Assembly (NCBI RefSeq): GCF_037392515.1
Contig: NC_090282.1
Coordinates: 32,601,054 to 32,665,053 of the forward strand
DNA: 64,000 nt
Direction: 5' to 3'
From: Haliotis asinina
Lineage: Eukaryota > Mollusca > Gastropoda > Lepetellida > Haliotidae
Position 1 is the stretch's first letter, and each line of letters begins with the position of its first letter. Shown one piece after another: positions 13,309 through 25,100 of the stretch. The notes under the pieces were generated by a model that made no database searches, had not been told where the DNA came from, and saw only the letters and a program-made list of their open reading frames with translations. A program made the position numbers and the translations under genes.

Positions 13309-13452
13309 ATAGTGAGTGAATGAGTGACTTGACTTTTACACCTTGTGAAGAATATTCCAGCAGTATCACTGCAAAGGACATCGGAAGTGGATTTGACATA
13401 ATGATTATTGTACCCATGAGAGAAACAGAACTCTTTAACTGCAAAGTTATCC
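13309..13452 (-). mobile_element. SINE B copy, diverged
   Basis: TGAGTGAATGAGTGACTTGA tail, AGAATATTCCAGCAGTATCA and a decayed head. Confidence 0.55.
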
Positions 13453-13988
13453 CACCACCACCACCCGTTATGTCATGACCACTGAAGTGACAACAAACCC
13501 ACCCAGTGCAATATCAGACCTTACTTTGGTTGCAGCTTGTCAGTGTTGGGAGACCACAGTCCAACATTGTAACAGCTTCACACATATTTTGGTTTGGGGG
13601 CTACATTTAGACAGGCCCATGATAAGCTAACTGTTGCAGTGTTTGTGTTCACAGCTCCTATGGGAGGCTTTGCTATATTTTGAACAATCTGTTTTTTAAT
13701 GGGGCCCCTAATTCAAGTTTAATACTGAACACACAATCACCAAATTGCCACTTGCTATTACACCAATATCTCATCCTCTTACTGTGGTTGTCTATATTGG
13801 ACTTTCATCCTGAACTGTGTTCTAATGATGATGTGACATAGTCTGTTTCATTAAAAACATTATATAACTGAAGGCCTATGTAGGGCCATTTGTTAAGAGT
13901 CAGATGCAGTTCATAATTTGAAATGATTTGTGAAAACGTTGACGCATTTTCACAAAACTTAAATGCTAAGATGTGTTTCAGATATCAA

Positions 13989-14259
13989 TGAGTGAGTGAG
14001 GTTAGTTTTACACCGCACCCAGCAATATTCCAGCTATATGGTGGTGGTCTGTAATATTTTAATAGAGTCTGGACAAGACAATACAGTGATCAACTACATG
14101 AGCATCGATCTGCGCAGTTGGGAACTGATGGCATGTGTCAACCAAGTCAGCGAGCCTGACCACCCGATCCCGTTAGTCACCTTTTACGACAAGCATAGTT
14201 ACCTTTTATGGCAAGCATGGGTTGGTGAAGGCCTATTCTACCCCAGGACCTTCACAGGT
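13989..14259 (-). mobile_element. Full-length SINE, family A
   Basis: Reverse orientation, beginning at the GAGTGAGTGAG tail. It is flanked by a perfect 15-bp duplication TGTTTCAGATATCAA (13974-13988 and 14260-14274). Confidence 0.9.
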
Positions 14260-14324
14260 TGTTTCAGATATCAAGTTATAATGGTGCATTATTATTGTTC
14301 AATGGTCAGGTTTTGGTTTGGTTG

Positions 14325-14511
14325 TTGTTTATCACTGTACTCAGTAATATTCCCCCTATATCATGGTAGTGTGTAAATAATTGAGTCTGTACCACACAAT
14401 CCAGTGATATGCAGAATTGGGATACAATGACCACGCGGTCCTGTTAGTCACCTCAAACAACAAGAATGGGTTACTAAAGATCAATTCCAACCCAGATCTT
14501 CACAGGTCAGT
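14325..14511 (-). mobile_element. SINE A copy, old
   Basis: Diverged copy just after the young one: CTCAGTAATATTCC, TAAATAATTGAGTCTG, ATCCAGTGATATGC and the reversed head CAGATCTTCACAGGT. Confidence 0.6.
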
Positions 14512-15260
14512 GCAGATGCAAGGCTCCTTTAAAGGAGGTGAAACCTGTTTGTGCCTAGTGCAACCTTAAGTATTACCTAGGACAAATACAAGCACAGGAT
14601 GCAGCTGCTGCTCAAAACAAAACTTTGGTATTGATGAATTATTGAACAGGGTCTGTTGAGATTATTTTACCTTATTCCAAAATATTTAAATTTTCATATT
14701 TGACATAAATCTTCAAACTGCTCACGGCTGCATTGCGTGTTGAATGGCTTCTCAATATATATGTAAGGCCCTGAATTTAGTAAGTTTGGGCAGCAGGGCT
14801 GAATATATTCTTGTTTAACATGCCAGTGATGTGGCTGTCCAACACAATCATGCCAGGTTGGAATGAACTGTCACACTGGCTTCACAAATGCTTTTTAGAT
14901 TAGTCACATGACACAACATTCAACACCAACAAGCATGTTTTCTGTTGTCTGGCCCCATCTCTATTAGCCATCTGGTATCTCCATTCTGTTGTAATATATA
15001 CCCTGAACCCATTTGCTAGCTTAGCTTCATTTTTCTTATCATTAACTTTGCATAGAATGTCTCTTGCTTTTGTGAGGGAGTGATAGGGAGGTTACTTTTT
15101 GTTCTTGTGTCATTTGAATCATTCAAACTGAAGCTACCATGACAGATGGGTCTAGGGTATTTGCGACACACACTTATCATAGCAGAGTAAAGTTATCATA
15201 CATTGTAAATGATCTAGACCCTCCAGTAAATGAATTAGTGTTTCACTGGTTGCTTAATTG

Positions 15261-16663
15261 AATACACTGGATCAAGTTAGTATTATTCAGTACACCAGAT
15301 CATGTTAGTATTATTCAGTTCATTGATCAAGTTAGTGACTATTATTCAGTACACTGGATCAAGATAGTATTCAGTTCACTGATCAAGTTAGTAACTATTA
15401 TTCAGTACACTGGATCCAGTTAGTATTATTCAGTACACAAGATCAAGTTAGTAACTATTATTCAGTTCACTGATCAAGTTAGTAACTATTATTCAGTTCA
15501 CTGATCAAGATAGTAACTATTATTCAGTACACAAGATCCAGTTAGTATTATTCAGTACACAAGATCAAGTTAGTATTATTCAGTTCACTGATCACGTTAG
15601 TAACTATTATTCAGTACACTGATCAAGTTAGTAACTATTATTCAGTACACTGGGTCCAGTTAGTATTATTCAGTACACAAGATCAAGTTAGTAACTATTA
15701 TTCAGTACACTGATCAAGTTAGTAACTATTATTCAGTACACAAGATCCAGTTAGTATTATTCAGTACACAAGATCCAGTTAGTATTATTCAGTACACAAG
15801 ATCAAGTTAGCATTATTCAGTTCGCTGATCACGTTAGTAACTATTATTCAGTTCACTGATCAAGTTAGTAACTATTATTCAGTACACTGGATCCAGTTAG
15901 TATTATTCAGTACACAAGATCAAGTTAGTAACTATTATTTAGGTCACTGATCAAGTTAGTAACTATTATTCAGTACACAAGATCCAGTTAGTATTATTCA
16001 GTACACAAGATCAAGTTAGTATTATTCAGTACACAAGATCAAGTTAGTAACTATTATTCAGTACACAAGATCCAGTTAGTATTATTCAGTACACAAGATC
16101 AAGTTAGTATTATTCAGTTCACTGATCACGTTAGTAACTATTATTCAGTACACTGATCAAGTTAGTAACTATTATTCAGTACACTGGATCCAGTTAGTAT
16201 TATTCAGTACACAAGATCAAGTTAGTAACTATTATTCAGGTCACTGATCAAGTTAGTAACTATTATTCAGTACACAAGATCCAGTTAGTATTATTCAGTA
16301 CACAAGATCAAGTTAGTATTATTCAGTTCACTGATCACGTTAGTAACTATTATTCAGTTCACTGATCAAGTTAGTAACTATTATTCAGTACAATGGATCC
16401 AGTTAGTATTATTCAGTACACAAGATCAAGTTAGTAACTATTATTCAGGTCACTGATCAAGTTAGTAACTATTATTCAGTACACAAGATCCAGTTAGTAT
16501 TATTCAGTACACAAGATCAAGTTAGTATTATTCAGTACACAATATCAAGTTAGTATTATTCAGTACACTGATCACGTTAGTAACTATCATTCAGTACACT
16601 GATCAAGTTAGTAACAATTATTCAGTACACTGGGTGAAGATGGTATTTTTCAGTACACTGGAT
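15261..16663. repeat. 1.4-kb higher-order minisatellite
   Basis: About 45-50 units of 26-34 bp built on GATCAAGTTAGTAACTATTA plus TTCAGTACAC. Variants differ by GATCAAG/GATCCAG/GATCACG and by presence of a TAAC insertion. The TGATCACG variant recurs at 15589, 15826, 16123, 16332 and 16569 (spacing 237, 297, 209, 237), so several units amplify together. Confidence 0.92.
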
Positions 16664-16664
16664 C

Positions 16665-16709
<45 letters not shown>
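16665..16709. repeat. (TAGA)n microsatellite
   Basis: Eleven TAGA repeats directly abutting the end of the minisatellite. Confidence 0.95.
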
Positions 16710-17683
16710 TGATTCTGAAACTGATTATGGTCATCAGCAGAGCACTATATTGCTTCTAATTTGGCTGTATCATACACAGTCAATGTGACAATGATTGGTG
16801 TGGTATCCATGACAACAGGACAACAAATATTGGGGCAAGGGGCTAATATGTCTGAAGTATGACAGCTGGTACTGATTGAGACAGTGATAGTGACATAATG
16901 ATGTTTACATAACAATGTAGACATTAACTAGCCAGGTGTCACTTTGAGGGATTAGGTAAGCACTGAATGAAGGACTCAGGTAAGACACTGACAGACTATA
17001 TTTGGTTCAAAGGAAAATGTCAAGGTTATTCATATCTGGACCTTAAGAGGTCTCCGATGATTTACTGCAGATGTATTCCTTGCCCATGTGAGGATAAATG
17101 TCTCCTGTTGTGAACATCACCCATAAATGTGTTGCGTTTGTCAGACAGAGTAAGCTAGGATATGTTATCAATACTTGCAAATGTTCCAGTGTTTTTTTAT
17201 CGTAATATCAGTTAGTGCAGTACATATATTAGGTATGACAAGCAATTGTTAAGATAAAGATTAAGAATTAAAAGGTCCTTCTAGAAGATTCCCACGCTGA
17301 TTTGTTTAAAATAAAATTCTGTATCTTTGGACAACCAAGTATGTTTCCTTTGCATGTTGTTGAAATACCCTTTTTGTAAAATGCTTGCAGATTTATTGAA
17401 ACTTTTGAAATGAAAAAGGCTGAAATTTTCATTAAAAATCAGATCTGATTGTCATCATTTTCGCTTCTCTATATGAAACCATCTCACAAACTAAAGGATT
17501 ATACAAGTTCAGTAAATTCATTTCAACAACTGACAGTCTTATTTAACCAAGTATCCCCATGATAAATTGCTGGAATATTGCTAAAAGTAGCATTCCATTT
17601 TATGAAAATTATTTCTTTGTTATTTTTAATTGTTTAAAATGCATAGATTTGCTGCATTTTTAAAAAAAAATGTAAAGCACTCC

Positions 17684-17795
17684 CTTGCTTGCTCGCTCGC
17701 TCACTCACTCACTCACTCACTCACTCACTCACTCACTCACTCACTCACTCACTCACTCACTCACTCACTCACTCACTCACTCACTCACTCACTCA
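17684..17795. repeat. (CTCA)n microsatellite, likely expanded SINE tail
   Basis: About 95 bp of perfect CTCA repeats preceded by CTTGCTTGCTCGCTCG. A SINE B tail remnant (TTGCTGGAATATTGCTAAAA, near 17568-17590) lies upstream, consistent with origin from a SINE tail. Confidence 0.9.
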
Positions 17796-18669
17796 GATAT
17801 TGACTGGATAAAGTCTTGAAATACTCCCTGACCCTGGAAACTGGTTTGTTTTCTGTAATCTTAGTAATATTTCCTCAAACATTTAAAACATAGTACTCCC
17901 AGGAAATATATACAAAACATTTCTACCAGAAATGGCCTGATAAATGAAACAGGCTTGTGCTTAACTGGTTGTTCATTGATAGAGATTTGTCGCTTTTCTT
18001 CCTCCTGGAGGATTGCCATTGTTCGTGTTAGGATGTACTTGTGACATAAATAGACGTCAAGTTGATTATGCTTATTAGTTAAAGTGGTCATTGCGCAGTT
18101 TATGTCCTGTGTTGCCAGTCATCATCTGTTCGTCTGGCTGTAGGCGATATACATCACCACAATCAGACCAGAGCTGATCTTCTTGTGGAAAGATCTTACT
18201 GTGTATGTTAAGGATTCTGTTGCAGAATATGCCCCCAGTACTGCATATTTGTCTCACAAACCTATGAAAAGTATTGAATATTTGTTATAGTTAGCTATAT
18301 TGTGCACATGAGGTTTTAGTCACAGTTCTTATAATGAATATCACACTCTGTTTTCAGTGAGAATGATCACACTGATGTAGTGATTATGCTCAGATTGTTT
18401 GAGGTACTCATCACTTGTGACTGGTGCTGAATTAATGTATCCCTGACATGTAAGTCAGATCTAGTTGATAATGTACCTTATGTAAGTTTGTGTTCATTAT
18501 AATTTATAGTGAAGTGTTCATTTGATAAGACAGATTGGACTATATTTTATTGATGTTTTTACAGTAGTAATGCTAGCTTTCAAAATCCTGTGAAAAACAA
18601 CTGCATAAGAATAATTTAGATTATCTCGCTTAACCAAGGTATATGGTCACATAGTTTCTTAACCCTATG

Positions 18670-18820
18670 AAGAGCAGTAGGATGGCCCAGAGGTTAAAGT
18701 GTTCGCTTGTCACACTGAAGACATGTTTAATTCCCAACATTGGTACAGTGTACAATTTCTTGTGTCCCTGGCCATGATATATTACTGGAATACTGCTAAA
18801 AGCAGTTAACTCACTCATCC
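18670..18820 (+). mobile_element. SINE B copy
   Basis: GGATGGCCCAGAGGTTAAAG, TTCGCTTGTCACACTGAAGA, then GGAATACTGCTAAAAGCAGT and a short CTCACTCAT tail. Confidence 0.7.
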
Positions 18821-19124
18821 CCTCATTTGGAGGCTTATAATAAATAAATGGTAAACATTGATTACTAAGAACTGTAATATTATATTCAACATGTGGTCAT
18901 CAGATATCAGCCTGACCATGAGATATAGTTGATAATGTACTTCTTGCATTGAGTTTTCCTTTTGTTTTAAATGTAATAAGAAAATCAGTGGAAATGTCAA
19001 TACATTCCTATGCTTGATAAACATTGTCACATACACCATAAAGAAATCAGTTGTATGGGAAGTGTTTTAATAACAAAGAAATGTCTGTTTTGGTGAATTA
19101 GTAGTTGAGTTTGTTATCAGTTGC

Positions 19125-19268
19125 CATGCTTAATATCAGGGAAAAAGAGTTAGTTTATCATCACCATGCTTAATGTCAGGGAAAAAGAGTTAGTTTATCA
19201 TCACCATGCTTAATGTCAGGGAAAATGAATTATTTTATCATCACCATGCTTAATGTCAAGGGAAAAGC
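19125..19268. repeat. 40-bp tandem repeat, 3.6 copies
   Basis: Unit starts CATGCTTAATGTCAGGG at 19125, 19165, 19205 and 19245, an exact 40-bp period with few differences. Confidence 0.9.
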
Positions 19269-20275
19269 GTAAAGTACTATATTTTGCTACTTCTGTAAAA
19301 TACTCATGGCCATTGATATGGTGTTAAAAATCAAGACTGTTAACATGTGCCACTCTAGAATTTGAACCACAGATAACTGAATTCTGGCATGCTGAAGTCA
19401 GCAACTCATCACATGGATTGTCAGCGGAATTTTTAGGCTATCTTTAAGTGTTTTTCATTGTCATCATCTTGTACTCACTGTGGATTGTCTTACCTGTTTT
19501 GCAAATGTTCACTTAAAAATCAGCAAACATTTCATTGCAGATTGAAAATAAAACAAAACAATGATACAGTGAGCATCACATATAGGCAAACAGGCAGAGG
19601 TGTAATGATACATTGGGGTTCATGATGCAATACGCATCCCCATGGTCACTTGTATATTGTGATGCATACTTTTATATCTTTTTAGAAATCTTTTTTTCTG
19701 ATGAGTCACTGTCCTTTGTTTTTAAATTAGTGTGTTCACAACTGTGATATGGTAGGACAAAAATATGCCGACTAGGAGAACTGTGAAATTTATAAAACAG
19801 ACTCTTATTTCTTGTTTTATGGATCCGCCTTCCATATTTTTTCACAAGTTAGAAAAATAATAAAAATCAAATTGCACCCACTCCAAAAGGATAAATTCCT
19901 AATGTTTTTATTGGCTAAAGATATAAACTCACAAGAAAAACTTTTTAGTTTTTTTTTACCCATATTCACCTTTGGGTTTTCAGAGGACAAAAATCAGTAA
20001 AACAAGAAATAGAATTGGTCTGGCCTTAATTTACAGCAAACTGCAGAAATGTTGGAGAATCACTTAATTTTGTGATGAACAGTTCCCATTGTTATTCACA
20101 TTTTCTCACTAATTCAACTTAGAATGTATCTCATATTTAAAGGTTGTAGAATAATGTATTGTATGAGTGGCTGTGTATCGGATACAATAATATATGGTTA
20201 CACCATAAATCAGGCATGTAGCATGTAAGCCTTGCTTAGTCACATAGGTTCAAACTGTGGATGGACTTTGTCCTT

Positions 20276-20608
20276 TCATGCTTCATGAATGCAATATAGA
20301 TCCAACAGTGTCACTTTTGACCATGACACTCTCAGTATTAATTGTGACATGACACAAACTCTTGTTGCTGTGACAGACTGTGTCTTACACATGATGTCGA
20401 AGTAATGATCAATTATCCAGCGTTGTCCATCATTCTTCAAATAGATCTGCGTGTTGAAAGACTTATGATTTGAGATAAGAGACCCCAGTAGACATGAGAG
20501 AGACAAAGTGAAAGTAATTAGCGCCATATGCTTCAGGCATCTTGTGGTAAACCAATTAACAGTCAGGATAACTCTGTTAGTCCTCATTTTATAGCGATTA
20601 TACGTCAT
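20276..20608 (-). CDS. Unrecognised 110-residue ORF with a signal-peptide-like segment; possible first exon or pseudogene
   Basis: An open minus-strand frame has an internal Met (residue 28) followed by a hydrophobic run (ALITFTLSLSCLLG), then KNDGQRWIIDHYFDIMC and further Cys residues. It could be the start of a small secreted protein. The last third has an alternative reading in another frame, so a shift may be present. I see no strong splice donor and do not recognise the family. It may be chance. Confidence 0.25.
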   Translation of the reverse strand: MTYNRYKMRTNRVILTVNWFTTRCLKHMALITFTLSLSCLLGSLISNHKSFNTQIYLKNDGQRWIIDHYFDIMCKTQSVTATRVCVMSQLILRVSWSKVTLLDLYCIHEA

Positions 20609-21959
20609 GTTATGGATTGAAAATGTTGTTTAGGAATGCTATTTTTGGTTAGAGTATGGGTGATAGATTTTGACAGTCACACAGTGTTCAATTCATGTAT
20701 GTTGTTATATTTAATCCATTACTTAGAACTTCTTTGATGCTCAACTAGCTATAGGGATCACACTAGATCGTGTCATTAGCACATGGTAAAGAGTTTCTGC
20801 CTTCAGGTATTGGACAAGGGTTGTTTGTGAAGTCAGCAAACACTATGAAGAGTCGTCTTGTACTAGACTCCTTCCTTCCCAGCATCAAGCTCATACTTTC
20901 TCACCCACCAAAGGCTTTTTGGAATTAAGACTGGCTGTTTGCAAAATTTTCCCACTTTGTGAAGGAAATTTCTTAATCAGATATATCTAAACATAAATGT
21001 TTCTTTGGTATCATAAAAATACTCTGCATTTGTGTGAAAGACTGGATTTTGTTTTCAAGTCAGTAAAAGGTATGGAGACATTGCAGTATTTCATAATCTG
21101 GATCTGGGGAGTGGATATTTTCTATAGTCAAGAGTCCATACATCACTTGAGCGCCAAATAATTTTTTAACATCAGGACTATGTACTTCTTATTTTGTCAA
21201 TATTATATTATTAAAGAGCACTTAAAAATCCAGCAAGTTGTCAGCACCGGCATAAAATCCAACTCCCTTTCATGGCTTGTACATTTGTCATCACCTCTGC
21301 AGTCTGGCACATTGTCTTAAATGGATTATTTCCTCAGTCCTAATGAGCGCTGGATTAGACAGCTTCCACTGTACTTGACCATTCACAAGTTGTTGAGGAA
21401 CAGTGCAGTTTCTGAAAGTAACTATGATGTTAAATATTGACTCACTCACTCTGAAAGAAACTTGTAATTTGTTTCTGTGCCACCATGTTTACATAAAACA
21501 TGTAATTTTTACCAATCAAGTTTAACTAAGATGATTCACTGCTGCAGTTTCCTTAGCAACTGAGATTCCCAAAACACCATGTTTGAAACTCCAGTGTGTC
21601 GCAGTCACATATATTCGAAGATGGGCATTGCTTGAAATGAGATTGATACATTTCAGATATATCTGTCTGTAAATGATTCTAAGACCGTTTACCATTGATG
21701 TGGTGCTTATCTTACTTATTTCCTACTGTATCGTGCATATTTCTATCCATACATAATGTACCAATGTGGTCATTATTTGGAGCCCTGCATTACAGTTCCT
21801 GGATAAATAAATCCCTGTGTGAATGTGCCTGACTTTTCAAAAGTTATGAAAGTATATCTCTACATTATTTCTTGTAATTGCAGAATGTGAAAACAATTAT
21901 TTGTTTGTCAAAAAAGTTATGTTTTTGTCCAAATTGTTCAAATGTTTGTTTGGTTCCAG

Positions 21960-22125
21960 AGAAAGCCATGGACGACCTATCCAATCCCAGCATTCCCTGG
22001 CAGAGGAAGTTGCTCAGTCTAGCAGAAGAAACAGACACATTGGCACTTCCTGTTGGAGTGGCTCTTGGGATAGCCACCACAGTCCTTATCATAGTAGTTG
22101 TGGCCATGTGCATCTGTGGTGATGC
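21960..22125 (+). CDS. Adaptor gene, coding exon 1 (start codon, membrane span)
   Basis: Acceptor TTCCAG ends at 21959 and donor GTGAGT begins at 22126. Coding starts at the ATG at 21968; the preceding 8 bases are 5' UTR. The exon encodes residues 1-52 and two bases of codon 53. It contains the hydrophobic run LPVGVALGIATTVLIIVVVA and the juxtamembrane MCIC. An earlier acceptor at 21883 would add an in-frame upstream stretch without an ATG; the Kozak-matched ATG is preferred. No cleavable signal peptide precedes the span. Confidence 0.8.
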
Positions 22126-25100
22126 GTGAGTATTACAGTACAAGCTGCAAGAATATTCCACCATTTCCTAAACAAAATATGAACATTGCCAGCATTACTA
22201 AAGTATCTTATCTCCAGACCAGCTAAGGGAATTTAACATTCAAGTTCTATTCATTTAGTAAGCCTGCCTTGACACTATTAGAGTATCACCCAGTTGTGTT
22301 TGTTTTTTCCTAAATTTTCACATTGCTGAATATTGTCATACTGTCAACCTTTCAGAGAGGTCCCTGAGCTCAAGGAGATCAAGCCAAGGAAAGGACCAAG
22401 TTCAATGAGCCTGGCAAACTCTGCTGTAAGTCTTGACTCTTTCACACGTTTGTATATTTACATTAGAGGCCCAGTTACCAGAGTTGCCTCAAGTCACTTT
22501 GAAGTTTGTGTCCCTTAAGGATGCCAGAATACTTTGTAGGTTTAAATCCTGGTTCACACCATTACGCTTCAAGGTTGGTGAGCACCAACTTAAGTGTTTC
22601 AACCAAACTGTTAATATCTAAAACCTGCTTTCTACTAATGTTAGGCAAACTACTTTAGATACAACTGACTCTGTGGTCAAAGCTGTTGTCCCCTTCTCAC
22701 TCACTCACTCACTCACTCACTCACTCACTCACTCACTCACTCACTCACTCACTCACTCTCCCATCCTTCTACATCCCCAACCTCACCCCACTTCACTCTC
22801 TTATAGGAAGTGATAGATGCATGACATAAAGTAGTTTTGAAATGTGATGTCACCTTGCATAGATGACATTGAGCAGTGCATGTGTATAAATTATTATTGG
22901 TATGTCATGATTTAGTTGATAGGATGTTATGATTTAGTTTCAAATAGTCAACAAAACTGTTTTCACGTTCTTACAGTAACACTGCCTATTTCAGGTCTTG
23001 CTGATCTGAATGGGAACAGTAACTCTGTAACAGTGTCTCACTTTCTGAAAGCTTCACATAGAGAACATTATATATGTATGAAGGGAATGACTAACAGTGA
23101 TTTGTTAATTTGGTATTCCTTTTTCTAGAGGATTTCCTTGGGAAAAGTTTGAGCTGGATTACAGGTTTCATTGTATGTGTGTTTACCAGAGTCTCTTTCA
23201 CTGCAGGCCGCAGTACAGACAACCTCAGTGAAACTGGAGGTTGGTCCTGAGGTACAAGTTCCAGACTCTGCCAATGGCAGGCCAGAAAATGGCTTATCCT
23301 CGAACAGACACAGTGGGGCCCCATCAAGGTTGGTGCTTCTCTTGTCATAATTTATAACCTGAAACATGGTGCAGATGTCTGAATACTTTCTCAGCTCAAA
23401 TAGTTCAGCACATCATAGTTCATGATTCATCATCAGTTTGCACCATACTAGACACCTGGATTGTGTCACTTGGGATTTGCAAACTGATTTGCTGTTATTT
23501 AACTTCTGTGCTCTTCAAAGCAATGTTGAACTCACATGATTATCATAAATTTCACAGTCTTGAATTCAATATTGTTTCACAGTCATATGTTCATAATGCA
23601 TGGTTCTATTGTTTGATGATTCATACAAAGGTCTGGTTCCAGAAAGAGAAGGCTGTGAAGCCTCTCGCCTATGTACAGTCAGATTACAACTCACAATGGA
23701 AATATCTCATTAGATGAGGGCAGAAAAATATATGGAAAAAAAATAATTTCTTGAAGTAGGTGTGTCACTGCTACACAAGATAGGAGACAGTTGAAGGTAA
23801 CCAAATTATGGAACTATTGTAAATGAACTTGTCTCTGTCACTGCTGTAATAATGCCTCATGTTTCACTCCTAGGAGCAGCCAGATCAGTGTGGGATCTGG
23901 TCAAGCTCGACCTCCAAGTCTCCGCGAGCTCCCAGAGCTTCCAGTTGGGGACATTGGTAGACCTTTATCTGGGGTTGAAAATGGCGTCCCTCATCGCATC
24001 ACTGAAGATGACGACGACTATGATCATTTGGGCAAGGAAAGGCAACCTGGAAGAAGCAGGGCTAATTATGACCATATCAAGATAGACTCTCCAAATGGAG
24101 CTGTTGTAAGTGACATGCCTGTAGAGAATGAAACTCCCTCAGGAGAGAACTATTATGCTCAGTTACGTGATCGAAACTATGAAACTGTCACAGAAGTGAA
24201 ACGAAGAGTTGTGGATCCTTATGATCAAGTGAACGTAAGTGATGATCCATACTCTGGTATTAAGGATGATCCTTATGCAAAGGTTAAAGATGATCCCTAT
24301 GAAAAGGTCAAAGATGATGACACATATGCAAAGGTCAAGGACACTGATGTATCAAATCAAATTCATGTAACAAACATTACGGTCGGAGGGAGTGAAATTG
24401 ACCCCTATTCAACATTAGTAGAAGAAGTGGAGGTCAATGTCATAGATGCAAGGTCATCTCGATCAAGTATTAACCTTGAAGCTGGATCACGTACGTCTGC
24501 TGCCAACATTGTCAACTTTGAAGATATTCCTCAAGGTCCCCATCTCCCAGAACCAAACGATGACTATGCTGTGGTGAACAAACCAAGAAATGCTTCGGCA
24601 TCCAATGAAGTACAGCCTCTTGATGAAGTTGACCCCTACGTGATTCCACCTGAACCTCCCCGAGCTTACACGGTAGATGAAGCTGCAGCCCAACCATCCC
24701 TAGTGGGAGCAGTTGGAGGAGGAGCCTCCAGACAGGGTAGGGAGTACATTGATTCTGTGAAGTAACAAATTAACTAGGTGGAGCGATTCAATCATAATAG
24801 CCCCAAGTACTTAGTGCTTGTCATTTATATTGTCAGAGAGTCTCCAGGGTAGGGATTAGACAGGTTCTCTGAAATCAAAAATATTAACAGGAGAGATTCA
24901 GTCAAAATAGATCCACAGTTCTTCATGCATTTCATTGGTGTTGCTGGGAGGCCAGCAGACAGAGTAGGGACTACATTCATTTCCTGAAATAACCTCACCA
25001 GTATTAGAGATTCAGTCTGAACAGATGCACACTGCCTTATGTTTGTTGTTTGTTTTGTTGGAAGGCCAGCAGACAAGATAGGGAGTGCATTATATTCCTA

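Larger units (their letters stand above)
11130..15255. other. Non-coding stretch with SINEs
   Basis: Between the listed SINEs nothing gene-like is seen. GAAAGTGTACTGAGAAAG occurs twice (near 12842 and 13023), a short dispersed duplication. Confidence 0.45.
16710..21957. other. Non-coding, possibly 5' intron of the adaptor gene
   Basis: Contains the (CTCA)n run, a SINE B, the 40-bp repeat and the weak minus-strand ORF at 20.3-20.6 kb. Since adaptor exon 1 begins with an acceptor, at least part of this is intron. Confidence 0.4.

Noticed and set aside
17684..17795. CRISPR-like regular repeat
   Set aside because: A simple tetranucleotide run without spacers, in a eukaryotic genome.
24487..24697. 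Minus-strand ORFs inside adaptor exon 4
   Set aside because: Shadows of the open + strand frame, which has matching exon phases on both sides.
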